26,289 nucleotides of DNA. Source: JBGTIS01 sp041745535. GTDB taxonomy: Bacteria > Bacteroidota > Bacteroidia > Cytophagales > Cyclobacteriaceae. Below, one piece after another: positions 7,766-16,538 of this stretch (the first letter of the stretch is position 1; each line of letters begins with the position of its first letter). Both the position numbers and the translations under genes were made by a program. A model generated the notes under the pieces. It saw nothing but the letters and a program-made list of their open reading frames with translations, searched no databases and had not been told where the DNA came from. Location of the stretch: assembly GCA_041745535.1 (NCBI GenBank), contig JBGTIS010000326.1, positions 1 to 26,289 of the forward strand. Direction: 5' to 3'.

Positions 7766-8733
7766 GAACCGGGTACGATATCAATCTTCCTGAATTCAAT
7801 CGGAGCATGATCGCCCTGGATATAGATGGGGCCGGGTTCTCCTTCCTGGCTATCCAGTGCGCCGCCGGTAATCCCTGGTATCAGTTGCTCACAAACAACG
7901 GTTTTTCCGTTTGCCACAATAGTTACCTTGCGGCCTATCAGGGTGATTTCATAGGTTTGCCATTCGCCGGCACCTTTCGCTACATTTTCATTGGGGGTCA
8001 GAAATCCATAGATGCCGGCAAAACCATGGCTATCGGGATATTCATCCGGAGGAAAATCGAAGATTTGCACTTCATAGCGACCCCGCAGATAGATGCCACT
8101 ATTCCCATCTTTCGGATACCTGAACTCCACATACAATTTAAAGTCGGTAAACTTTTCTTCAGAAATCAGATTGGCCCCGGGGCGCGGGCTGGTCAGCACC
8201 CCATCTTTCACCACCCATTGATTTTCACCATTAGTTTTCCAGCCCTGCAGGTCTTTGCCGTTGAACAGTTTGACGCGGTCTCCCCATTTCACCTTTTTTG
8301 TACTATCCAGATAGGGTGCTCTGACACCCTTAAAGGTATAAGATTTTCCGTCGCTCGTTTTCACAGTTCCCTCCAAAGCATCACCAACAAGCTGGCCCTC
8401 GATGCGGAAATCCTCATCGCCGCTATCCCATTGTGGTGGAATGCTGAAGCTAAACTTTCCGTCCTCAAAATTGATTTTTGAGATGGGCCGGGCACTTCCA
8501 CCTGTGCCGACATAAGCGCCTACTAAGGTCCGGCTGCCGGAAAGGCTGACTTCCAGCCACGAAGGAGCCGGCGAGCCATCAACATCTAACGTTAAATCCC
8601 AGCGGCCAATCAAAGCCTCCATGTCCTGAACGCTGTTTTCCACTTCCGGAAGCAGGCTATCTGCTGCCGAAACCAACATAGTTTCTGTGAATGACCATAC
8701 GCAGACCAATGCTGCTATCAATATCTTACACAT
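7762..8733 (-). CDS. Secreted DUF1080 (3-keto-disaccharide hydrolase / LamG-like) protein
   Basis: This is a 323-residue protein with a signal peptide (residues 1 to about 24, MCKILIAALVCVWSFTETML then VSAA). Residues about 40-145 form a beta-rich first domain (LIGRWDLTLDVDG ... KGVRAPYL). Residues about 150-320 form a DUF1080 concanavalin-like sandwich: VKLFNGKDLQGWKT, NSGIYLRGRYEVQIFD, the GEWQTYEITLIGRKVT strand and the closing GPIYIQGDHAPIEFRKIDI. DUF1080 proteins act on or bind carbohydrates in the cell envelope, and some are 3-keto-glycoside hydrolases. The exact activity here is not known. The gene looks complete although its neighbours on both sides are truncated. It lies 88 nt downstream of the choice-of-anchor-I remnant and may depend on transcription from there. 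Confidence 0.85.
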   Translation of the reverse strand: MCKILIAALVCVWSFTETMLVSAADSLLPEVENSVQDMEALIGRWDLTLDVDGSPAPSWLEVSLSGSRTLVGAYVGTGGSARPISKINFEDGKFSFSIPPQWDSGDEDFRIEGQLVGDALEGTVKTSDGKSYTFKGVRAPYLDSTKKVKWGDRVKLFNGKDLQGWKTNGENQWVVKDGVLTSPRPGANLISEEKFTDFKLYVEFRYPKDGNSGIYLRGRYEVQIFDFPPDEYPDSHGFAGIYGFLTPNENVAKGAGEWQTYEITLIGRKVTIVANGKTVVCEQLIPGITGGALDSQEGEPGPIYIQGDHAPIEFRKIDIVPGS

Positions 8734-8821
8734 ACACTTTAATTATTAAGGTAGTTTATCTCAATGTATTCCAAAAAAACCAATATTATTTGATTTCTCA
8801 ATTCAAATCTGCTAAAACATA

Positions 8822-10327
8822 TTAATAAAATTCTGAATAGGTTTTCTCAAAGCATTCAGGAGGCCAAATCACTTCATTGAGTACCTGGATAGTTGGTGAA
8901 AACATCAAAAAGGGAAAGGTAAATCGCTCTCCCGTTTCTTTCACCTGGTATTTAAACCAGATATCTTCTTTCTCCGTATTTTTTACTTTCCAGAAAAGGA
9001 GCCACCTTGTATGGCGATTAAAGCTGAAAGCCAGGGGTTCCCGGGCAGCAAGGCAGTCGGAATTATCAGTTGCCAGGCTAATTTCCCGTCCGTTTTCGTT
9101 CAAATAGCGAACAGTAATTTCAGTTGCTTTTGCCTGATGAGGCGTACTGATCATGTTATCTCCTGGTTCGGCCAGTACCCATCCGGTTTGCTCCTGGTTG
9201 TTTGTCATAACTTCGTAAGCCACACGAATTGGAAAGGTATTCGGATTATTAAGGTTCCATTGCTGCGCTTTGGCTTGTTCTTCATCGCAAACTGCTGACA
9301 CAGTTAATGGCATAACATGCACTCCAATTGCTTCAAACACAGTAATATCGCCACTAACCTCATTGGCTGCAATTACCAGTGGTTTGCCATTTGGGCTCAA
9401 CCCCTGCGGAACAAAATCCAATCCTTCCGGACCTATGCCGATAGCTGTTTCAGGATTTATAGAAAAATCTCTCGGATTAATATATTGGACAAAAGCAGGT
9501 TGTGCGGGTTCGGATATATCAAAAACCATAATACCGCCTATTCTTTCCAAACCTACAAAAGCATAGATTTTTTCGCCTATTTTGCCTAACACAATGCCTT
9601 CCGGCTCCGGTCCTTTGTTATCACTTCTTTTGTCAGGATCATTTTCATCCTGATCGGCATTAAAATTCTGGGCTTGCGGCAGCGCGGTTAGCTGCTCCAG
9701 ATCGTCACCGCTATCGTATATCAAATTTCCCTGGTCGCCCCAAACAGAAAATGAGCGACCACCAAAACTATATAGATGGTCGAAATCGCCATCGCCATCC
9801 GGATCACCATTGGCTGTGGTAACCGTTAGACGGCCCAGCCACTCATCTTGCCGCAATTCTCCGGCATTGGGAAAGGCAGTCGTATCCAGATTCAGATCTT
9901 TGATGCGGGCTTCTTCGGCATATGTGTCGTAATCACGGGCATCGCCTTCGTTGGCAGTGATCAGATAAGTTTTCCCTTTTGCTGTAAATGAAGCAATGGC
10001 ATCCGGCTGGTACATACCCAACAGGCCCGGATAAGCAGCCAGATTAATGGTATCATCCTTGTCGCTTGCGTCCAGCAGGTTGCCGAACAACGAATGATCT
10101 TTATAGCCCAGTGGTATAAGTTCCAGCACTTTCGCATTGTCAATATCAATTTTAGCCAATGCGTTATTTTCCTGTAATGTTGCATAAGCCCATTTGGAAT
10201 CATCTGAAACCGCTATATATTCAGGCTCCAGATCCTGGGCCACTGTAGTACCCTCAGGCGATGGGAACCGAATGCCTTTTGCCTGAAGTGCCGCTTTCTG
10301 AGCATTAAAATAGGATAGGTTTAGGAT
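8822..10327 (-). pseudogene. Choice-of-anchor-I / alkaline-phosphatase-like beta-propeller protein, N-terminal half missing
   Basis: The readable frame begins about 10327 without a start codon: SYFNAQKAALQAKGIRF, then TVAQDLEPEYIAVSDDSKWA. It continues with LQENNALAKIDI, YQPDAIASF, ITANEGDARDYD, the aspartate-rich loop NGDPDGDGDFDHLYSFGGRS, KGPEPEGIVLG, FVGLERIGGIMVFDIS and IGPEGLDFVPQG. These are the C-terminal propeller blades of the choice-of-anchor-I domain of secreted proteins. About 200 residues normally precede this point, with a signal peptide; none are present. A GTG at 10243 could start translation, but the product would lack a signal peptide. After the propeller there is about 165 aa of beta-rich sequence without a recognisable T9SS sorting signal. 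Confidence 0.75.
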
Positions 10328-10443
10328 TGTTCTTTGTGTACTGCTACCAAAATTAATTTCAATTGCATAAGCGTAAAAAAAATAAGAGTTATGTAATTGT
10401 TATGAAATTGTTGGTTATAACTTAATAGCAAAAAAAAGTATAC

Positions 10444-10851
10444 ATGGAACCAGATCTGCTTTTTGTATATGGCACCCTGCTGCAAAAAATTGAAAACAGC
10501 ACTTCTCATTTTTTAAAAAAGAATGGTAGGCTTCTGGGAACCGGTTATATGTCTGGAGCACTCTATGATGTGGGCAGTTATCCCGGAGCTGTATATCATC
10601 CTGATTCCAAAGAAACAGTAACAGGGGAAATTGTAAAACTCAGGCGGGTTGCTGCTGTATTACAGGTACTGGACGAATACGAAGGGTTTGATCCATTGTG
10701 GCCCCAGGGCGGTGAGTATATCAGAAGTTTGGTTCCGGTTCATATCAACCTTCGAACGGTTAATGCCTGGGTGTACCTCTATAATTTTTCCATCGAAAAG
10801 CTGGTAAGAATACCAAATGGTGATTATCTGACTTATTGGAATAACCTCTAA
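10444..10851 (+). CDS. Gamma-glutamylcyclotransferase-like (GGCT/AIG2 fold) protein
   Basis: The 135-residue protein matches the GGCT fold length. It begins MEPDLLFVYGTL, with the substrate-loop motif Y9GTL, and continues GTGYMSGALYDVGSYPG, a typical second strand. The likely catalytic Glu is Glu80 in VLDEYEGFD. Family members release 5-oxoproline from gamma-glutamyl amides or act in related cyclotransfer reactions; the substrate here is not known. It is probably cytoplasmic. Just upstream lies the truncated end of the choice-of-anchor-I remnant. Downstream it converges on the large beta-helix gene, with a terminator hairpin between. Confidence 0.88.
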   Translation: MEPDLLFVYGTLLQKIENSTSHFLKKNGRLLGTGYMSGALYDVGSYPGAVYHPDSKETVTGEIVKLRRVAAVLQVLDEYEGFDPLWPQGGEYIRSLVPVHINLRTVNAWVYLYNFSIEKLVRIPNGDYLTYWNNL

Positions 10852-10857
10852 CAATAA

Positions 10858-10894
10858 CAAAAAAAGAAGCCACACTTTATGTAGCATGGCTTCT
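10858..10894 (-). terminator. Intrinsic terminator for the 1144-aa beta-helix gene
   Basis: On the minus strand AGAAGCCA (10894-10887) pairs with TGGCTTCT (10872-10865) around a 14-nt loop, and a run of seven T follows. It sits 27 nt after the stop codon of the gene ending at 10921, and may also halt transcription from the opposing GGCT gene. Confidence 0.8.
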
Positions 10895-10920
10895 ATCCAA
10901 TTTTACTAAACAGCAGGTTT

Positions 10921-13900
10921 TTATGGTTCAATAATTAATTGCTGAGTAGTAATTCTTTCAGGAGATATAATTTTCAACACATATACCCCTGTTTGCAACT
11001 CTGAAACATCCCACACCACCACAGTACCTGCATCGTTCAGCGGAAGTTGCTTGATTTTTCTTCCGTTGGCATCGTATAAAAACGCGGTCCCTTTGTGGAT
11101 GCTATAGATATTTAACAGATTTTTAGCCGGATTGGGATAGACTTTGTTATTTTCACCATGCTTTGGCAACTTCAAACTTAGGTTGTTAGCTGCTGTATCT
11201 GCTGATTCCGAGGCTTTGGAAAGTATTGATTCGTTTACGGTTCTGGCATTGGCATCATTTACAAATTTAAGAGTTATAGTAAGTGCCTGGCCTTCTTCTC
11301 CCTTTTTATTGCTTTTAGCGTAAGGAATGGCTGTAACATTTACGGAAGTGGTGCCCGGCGACCAGGCATTATACTTGCCTTTACTGTCTCCTGCCAGCGC
11401 ATAAGGTTCCGCGCCTTCTACCCGCTCGCTTTTGCCGTTTAGCTTGAACCACACGCTGCCTGCTGTAGCCGGATTAGTAATAGCTACCACATTTACTTTC
11501 CGGGTTCCAATCTTATTGTAATCTACAGTTACGTCTGTGGTAATATTGTCATAGCCGGGAACAGGTTTATTGGTTTCAGTATTGTAAAGGATAAATCTGG
11601 TCACGCTTAATTGGGAAGCCGGTGGTGGTGAGGGAGACCGCTTATCTTCCTCGTCATCATTGCTATCTTCTCCTATGGTGATGCTTATTTTTTTACTCCA
11701 ATCTCTTCCTGCTGTATTAGCCACTTTAATCCGGTATAAATAGGTTTTTCCTGTAGAAACATTACCATCGGTATAGGTGGTAGTATTGGCGGCAAGAGTA
11801 GCGATTTTTTTAAATCCTCCTCCATTGCCATCTGTTCTTTCTACCAAAAATTTATCCTCATTTTCAGCACGGTCGTCCCAAAGCAGATTTACATTAGGTC
11901 CGGAAGTCTGACTGGCCCGCAGATTTACTGGTGCCACTGGCACACCACCAGGATTAGGTTTCGTTTCAGGTTCCGGCTTGGGTGAAGGGCTTTTGCCATC
12001 ACCATAGGTGATTTTAAGCACAGGTCTGTTTTCAATTACACTGCTTTCCCTTGAACCATATCCTACCCAGGGCGCCACATTTTCGGCAGCATACAATTTG
12101 AGCGACATTTTCTTACCCAATTCGGCTTTTACCTTATCGGTTATGTCAAACTCTACTTTACCTGTTGAAGTAATTTTCTGTTCGGCTAAAAATCCGGATT
12201 CAGCCTGAGGGTGGTTATTCCAGGTTACTTCGCCTTCAGACCACGCGTCGTTGCTCATAAAAGCAACCCGATGATTCACCGGAGCAGAAGTTTTTGCCAC
12301 ATACATAATCAGCTTGGCGCTTTTTACGTTGCCCGACTCTTTGCTGAGATCAAATCGCATATAAATTTCCCGGTGCCAGTCTTTGTTGCTTAAATCTCTT
12401 ACTTCCATTAAGCCACTATTTCCATAATTCTGGCTATTATAATGCGCATTAACGTGAACGTCAGCTTCCGGAAAAAGCAGATTATCTTCATCTTTCTGTC
12501 CGTTTCCTGATTTTGACGCAGCAATGTTACTGGGCGAGGAGATACCAGCTACATTTACTGCCCGAACCCGATAACTATAAGCGGTTCCCGCGTTTATATA
12601 GTTATTGGTATAGGAGGTCTCATTTTTCTTCACCGTAGCGATTTGCACAAACTGCCCATTGCTACCGGTGGCCCTTTCTATCACAAATCCTGATTCGTTC
12701 CCCGATTTATCGGTCCACTGCAATTTAATCTGGCTGGAAGAAATGCCGGTGGCTTCCAGGTTGGCAGGCGCGCCGGGCGTTGACGTGCCATTGGTTCCCT
12801 TATATTCATAGGCTCCGATATCAGGTAATAGGCCTTTATGAGCCAGGCTAATGCCCTGTGCTTTGATCCAGGTTAAAGATTGGTCCAGGGTAATCGTTTT
12901 TCCCGCATAATCAATTTTAATAATTCTGGCAGTGGTTGTCTGACCTTCCAGTTGTATTTCATCACCCTCAATAATGCCCCATCCGTCGGTAAAAAAATAC
13001 ACATCTTCTACCTTCATTACTTTACCTTCACCTTCGGTGGAAGTTTTGGTCAAAAAGGCGCCGGCATCAATCATGGGCGAACCGGTAGCAAGCTGAAGAT
13101 CTCTTTTGTTCTCATTCACGAATTTCGGATTCAGGTCCAGGTTATCTTTCCAGGCAAAGCCCGCTACAGATTCCTTCCTCGCTCCTGCCCCACTGATATT
13201 GTTATTGATTATTTCGTTACCGGTACTTGCCGGATTAACCAGAGAAATTCTTATTTCCACATCCCGGTTATTAGAAAAAATATTATTTTTCCAGCTATTA
13301 TTTTTAGAATATTTTCCCGATTCATCCGAAATCCATCCTCCCTGGTAATTTCTGTTTAAAGTATTGTTGTATACCCTATTCATTTCAGGACTGGTATCCG
13401 CAGCTTTGTCGCCCCGATTACTGATGGCATGCCCATTATTAATCAGAATGTTATTTCTGATAATAGAAAATTTGGTACCACCTTTAATTCCTCTTTTGTT
13501 TTCGCGTGGGATATCTTCCCGGTCCTTTACAGTTCCGCACCAGTTGGTTGTATTGTCTTCACCGGTATCAACAATGGTATTCCCTTCCACCAGGATGAAT
13601 TCCGGATCGTGAAAAAGATCAACAGCGCCATGCCAGCGGCATTCAAAATAGTTATTTCTGATTACATTGTGGCTGGTGGGTTTGCCCCGCTCCTGTATGT
13701 TGATTCCGTTGTGGATGCCTCCATAAAACTTATTGCCCTCGAATACATTATAACTGGAGTTGAAGCAGGTGATAAGGTCATTAGGCCCACCTTTGGCTTC
13801 TTTAGGATTATTGCCATAACAAACCGCTCTAAGCTCATTATTGAGGATTTTGTTATAATTAGATGCATCGGTCAGTCGTATGCCCTGGTATTCACCAGCG

Positions 13901-14355
13901 CCTTCCATATAGCAATTCTGGATAATATTGTGTGTGCCATGAGGTGCCAGGTAAATCCAGCTACCCGTTACCGCTATAATTTTAAACCCATCCACTTTAA
14001 TGTAACTCCTGTTGCTTAAATCGGCACCAAAATGTACATCGGTAATAATCACCTCTTCTTTTTGATAAGCAGCATAGGTTATATAATTTTCGGCAGCGCC
14101 TGAGCGATCGGGTCTGATAATTTCTTTATATACGCCTCCGCGGATATAGACCACATCTCCTGGTTTTACTGTTTTATTAGCCTTTTTAATAGTTTTCCAG
14201 GCAGCGTTCAATGAAGTGCCCGCAAGGTTATCGTTTCCCGATTTTTGTGAAACATAGTAAGTAGTACACCAGCCTGTCGCACTTAAATAAAGCAGAAAGG
14301 TGAGAATCAGACATAGTTTTACAATTGAACTTTTAAAAGTGTAGCAGTGTGTCAT
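10921..14355 (-). CDS. Secreted parallel beta-helix protein with FN3, CBM96-like and T9SS type A sorting domains
   Basis: This 1144-residue protein has a signal peptide (about 1-30). A right-handed parallel beta-helix of the polysaccharide lyase/DUF1565 type spans about 32-430, starting TYYVSQKSGNDNLAGTS with WKTIKKANKTVKPGDVVYIR. A small conserved module follows at about 430-518 (FFTDGWGIIEGDEIQLEG). Then come FN3 at about 526-612 and a DNRLRE/CBM96-like carbohydrate-binding domain at about 624-785 (EIYMRFDLS; AWSEGEVTWNN). A second FN3 lies at about 806-893, a Bacteroidota beta-sandwich at about 916-1033, and a T9SS type A signal at about 1071-1144 (VYPNPAKNLLNIYS ... LQTGVYVLKI). It is exported across the outer membrane and anchored or released. 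It probably acts on a polysaccharide, but lyase or epimerase activity cannot be read off. Its N-terminal half is paralogous to the 18976-23481 product. Confidence 0.92.
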   Translation of the reverse strand: MTHCYTFKSSIVKLCLILTFLLYLSATGWCTTYYVSQKSGNDNLAGTSLNAAWKTIKKANKTVKPGDVVYIRGGVYKEIIRPDRSGAAENYITYAAYQKEEVIITDVHFGADLSNRSYIKVDGFKIIAVTGSWIYLAPHGTHNIIQNCYMEGAGEYQGIRLTDASNYNKILNNELRAVCYGNNPKEAKGGPNDLITCFNSSYNVFEGNKFYGGIHNGINIQERGKPTSHNVIRNNYFECRWHGAVDLFHDPEFILVEGNTIVDTGEDNTTNWCGTVKDREDIPRENKRGIKGGTKFSIIRNNILINNGHAISNRGDKAADTSPEMNRVYNNTLNRNYQGGWISDESGKYSKNNSWKNNIFSNNRDVEIRISLVNPASTGNEIINNNISGAGARKESVAGFAWKDNLDLNPKFVNENKRDLQLATGSPMIDAGAFLTKTSTEGEGKVMKVEDVYFFTDGWGIIEGDEIQLEGQTTTARIIKIDYAGKTITLDQSLTWIKAQGISLAHKGLLPDIGAYEYKGTNGTSTPGAPANLEATGISSSQIKLQWTDKSGNESGFVIERATGSNGQFVQIATVKKNETSYTNNYINAGTAYSYRVRAVNVAGISSPSNIAASKSGNGQKDEDNLLFPEADVHVNAHYNSQNYGNSGLMEVRDLSNKDWHREIYMRFDLSKESGNVKSAKLIMYVAKTSAPVNHRVAFMSNDAWSEGEVTWNNHPQAESGFLAEQKITSTGKVEFDITDKVKAELGKKMSLKLYAAENVAPWVGYGSRESSVIENRPVLKITYGDGKSPSPKPEPETKPNPGGVPVAPVNLRASQTSGPNVNLLWDDRAENEDKFLVERTDGNGGGFKKIATLAANTTTYTDGNVSTGKTYLYRIKVANTAGRDWSKKISITIGEDSNDDEEDKRSPSPPPASQLSVTRFILYNTETNKPVPGYDNITTDVTVDYNKIGTRKVNVVAITNPATAGSVWFKLNGKSERVEGAEPYALAGDSKGKYNAWSPGTTSVNVTAIPYAKSNKKGEEGQALTITLKFVNDANARTVNESILSKASESADTAANNLSLKLPKHGENNKVYPNPAKNLLNIYSIHKGTAFLYDANGRKIKQLPLNDAGTVVVWDVSELQTGVYVLKIISPERITTQQLIIEP

Positions 14356-14730
14356 TTGAAATGGTTAGTTTAAACAGAAAAATAATAAACAATAGCGTAC
14401 AAGCCCTGAGGACTGAAGGGCGCTTTTACGTTGGCGATTTGTATATGATGAGCCTTAGAATCAAAAAATGGGCACAATTGAAAATCAGAGGAGAGAAAAG
14501 ATAAAAATGAGTTACTAAATAGGTATTAAAAAAATTCTATTTCAGTAGTATAATATGCTAACCAGGAAGTATTTTGTATTAATTTATTTTTATTCGAAGA
14601 TATTTCTGTAATATTTATGTAAGAAGCAGTGTATATTAAGGTATAGAACACCTAATATTTTTTTTAGTATCTTAAATGAAAGATCAGTTTTGCTTCTATC
14701 AATAATGTAATAATGAGAAATAAATAAAAA
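14356..14730. other. AT-rich non-coding region upstream of the 1144-aa gene
   Basis: No coding frame is supported. A short hairpin GCCCT-N9-AGGGC lies at 14403-14421, within the presumed 5' leader of the gene starting at 14355. I found no confident -33/-7 promoter pair. Confidence 0.4.
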
Positions 14731-14775
14731 AAGAACCGGCATATTTTTTCAAAATGAAAAAATATGCCGGTTCTT
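14731..14775. terminator. Perfect 21-bp hairpin, bidirectional terminator
   Basis: The arms 14731-14751 and 14755-14775 are perfect reverse complements (AAGAACCGGCATATTTTTTCA) around an AAA loop. On the minus strand the stem is followed by a run of T, ending transcription of the PorP/SprF-like gene whose stop is at 14810. It isolates that gene from the 1144-aa gene downstream. Confidence 0.85.
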
Positions 14776-14809
14776 CTGAGAGTTCAATAAGCAGATGTTG
14801 AGATGAAAA

Positions 14810-15817
14810 TTAGTATGCGGATTTGGTTGCTTTTCTTATGGTATAGTAAAGCTGGCAATCGGATTCGCTTTTTTCAGCACCTTTGTAAAGGGCAGGCTGT
14901 GTTTTTTTCGCGGACTGCTTTTTCAGAAAAATTTTCACCTGCACTTCGTGTGAACCTTCCGAAATACCAGGCAATTTCGCGGGCCCCATTCCGTAGGCGT
15001 AGCCAAAAGCAAATTTCTCCAATATTTTTAGGGCAGCAAATGCCGTAGCACCGCCATGCTGCTGGTAGGAGGTACCCAATGATATAATATCTTTATAATG
15101 TAGAATCCCCATCATTTCCCACTGGTTTTTGAATCCTGGTATGATGCGATATAATGCTACTGGCTCAAACAATAAAGCTGAATTCTTAATTTGCTGTACA
15201 TAGCTGGCAGAAAACTGCCGCACACCCAGATAATTATTAATGTCATCAGCTATTAAATAATCTGAACTCAGATTGGCCGTTTCCGAAATACTTATCCGGG
15301 GTAAAGAAAATCCTAACTTCAGATTTTTATTTCGGTAATGTACACCAAACTGTGCCTGAAAATTAACTTTACTGTCCATAGCCATCAGTACAGCCGGATC
15401 ATCCGTATTTACTTTCGATAAATCATAACTGTGCACGCCTGCTCCAGCAGACAAGCCAAACTTCAGGTGTTGCTTATATCCTAACGGAACTCGATATCCA
15501 TAAGTAACCAGTAAGGAAGTATTTTTGAGCAAAACACTTTTATCATTGAAAATACTTAATCCTAAAGAAACATTTGTTTTAGTTGGGTAATGCAGGGTAA
15601 AAGATGACGACGACGGAGCATCCTCCATATTAGCCCATTGCTTATAATACCGGAATGAACCTTCAATTAATTTACTGTTTCCCACATACGAGGGATTGTA
15701 TAAACTTGAATTAAAGTAATATAATCCAAAAGAAGGATGCTGCTGTGCAGCGCCGGGGTGTATGTTGTATACTAACAAAAATAAAAAATTCCCCAAAAAC
15801 AACTTCCAATAACTCAT
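14810..15817 (-). CDS. PorP/SprF family type IX secretion membrane protein
   Basis: This 335-residue protein has a signal peptide (about 1-24, ending PGAAQ). It then shows the family opening SFGLYYFNSSLYNPSYVGN (outer-membrane protein with N-P-x-x-x-G) and QWANMEDAPSSSSFTLHYPT. Alternating amphipathic beta strands throughout are consistent with an outer-membrane barrel. In Bacteroidota SprF-like proteins assist the T9SS export or attachment of partner adhesins and enzymes carrying type B (CHU_C) C-terminal domains. A type B protein is encoded in this window at 18976-23481. The gene lies upstream of the 1144-aa gene on the same strand, separated from it by a strong terminator. The C-terminus is Lys/Ser rich. 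Confidence 0.9.
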   Translation of the reverse strand: MSYWKLFLGNFLFLLVYNIHPGAAQQHPSFGLYYFNSSLYNPSYVGNSKLIEGSFRYYKQWANMEDAPSSSSFTLHYPTKTNVSLGLSIFNDKSVLLKNTSLLVTYGYRVPLGYKQHLKFGLSAGAGVHSYDLSKVNTDDPAVLMAMDSKVNFQAQFGVHYRNKNLKLGFSLPRISISETANLSSDYLIADDINNYLGVRQFSASYVQQIKNSALLFEPVALYRIIPGFKNQWEMMGILHYKDIISLGTSYQQHGGATAFAALKILEKFAFGYAYGMGPAKLPGISEGSHEVQVKIFLKKQSAKKTQPALYKGAEKSESDCQLYYTIRKATKSAY

Positions 15818-16538
15818 TTCCTCTGCTTTAAAAATTGATTAAAAAATGATAAAAATTATTATTAGTCATCATCAAAAAGCAAACCCGGCTCTATTTCTTA
15901 TTAGAAAGCGCTTGTATAATGGTACAGGAAAGTGTAAGATAAGAATTGAAAATTGATAAGGACGGCATTAAAATAGTCCAAAATCCGTAAGCTCTAAAAA
16001 ATAACCACATCGAAATATTGAAATTACCCTGAAGAGAAAGACGATTACATCATTTTACCTTATCTCCCTACTATTGTAACTTTTTTAGGTAATGGGATAT
16101 GAAAGAAAATTAAAGATTTATGAGTTTTTTTACATAATTAAAATACCTAAATAATAAATATTTACTCAATATTATAAAAGGTTTGAAAATAAATAAAATA
16201 AATTTTATGTAATAAAAATGTTAGAAAATGTAAATTTATTGACATTTATCTTTTTTTTTACTATCATTGTTTTTAAGTATCTATGCTTAAAAAAACGGTT
16301 TAGCTATGCTGTAATTTTAAGTAAATAATCCCATAGGAATTTCTATAAAAAATCCAATTAATAGATTGGATTTAATTCAGCCGGTCTTTCATTGAGCGCT
16401 CACACTGTGAAGCTTTATAAGGTATTGGTTTGTGCAATCGCGGCATAATCGCTGCCAGCAAAATGGTCATGCTTTATAAAAGCTTATAATTAAAGAAGTT
16501 TGTTTTGCTATCATAATCCTTAATGCCACACTTTATCT
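15818..16538. other. 721-nt AT-rich divergent intergenic region
   Basis: This lies between the PorP/SprF-like gene (minus) and the MBOAT gene (plus). It includes a candidate minus-strand promoter (listed separately), an 8-bp palindrome GAGCGCTC at about 16393, and two copies of GCTTTATAA about 60 nt apart (near 16411 and 16470). No open frame with protein-like composition was found. Regulatory use of the repeats is only a guess. Confidence 0.4.
15851..15883 (-). promoter_or_regulatory. Candidate Bacteroidota promoter for the PorP/SprF-like gene
   Basis: On the minus strand TTTG (15883-15880) and TAATTTTT (15858-15851) are 21 nt apart, matching TTTG-N19-21-TAnnTTTG with one mismatch. They lie about 34 nt upstream of the start codon at 15817. 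A purine-rich GCAGAGGAA directly precedes the ATG. Confidence 0.45.

Noticed and set aside
12008..14019. Plus-strand frames inside the 1144-aa gene, up to 196 aa
   Set aside because: They are shadows of the beta-helix coding sequence with no recognisable domains and no ribosome-binding site.
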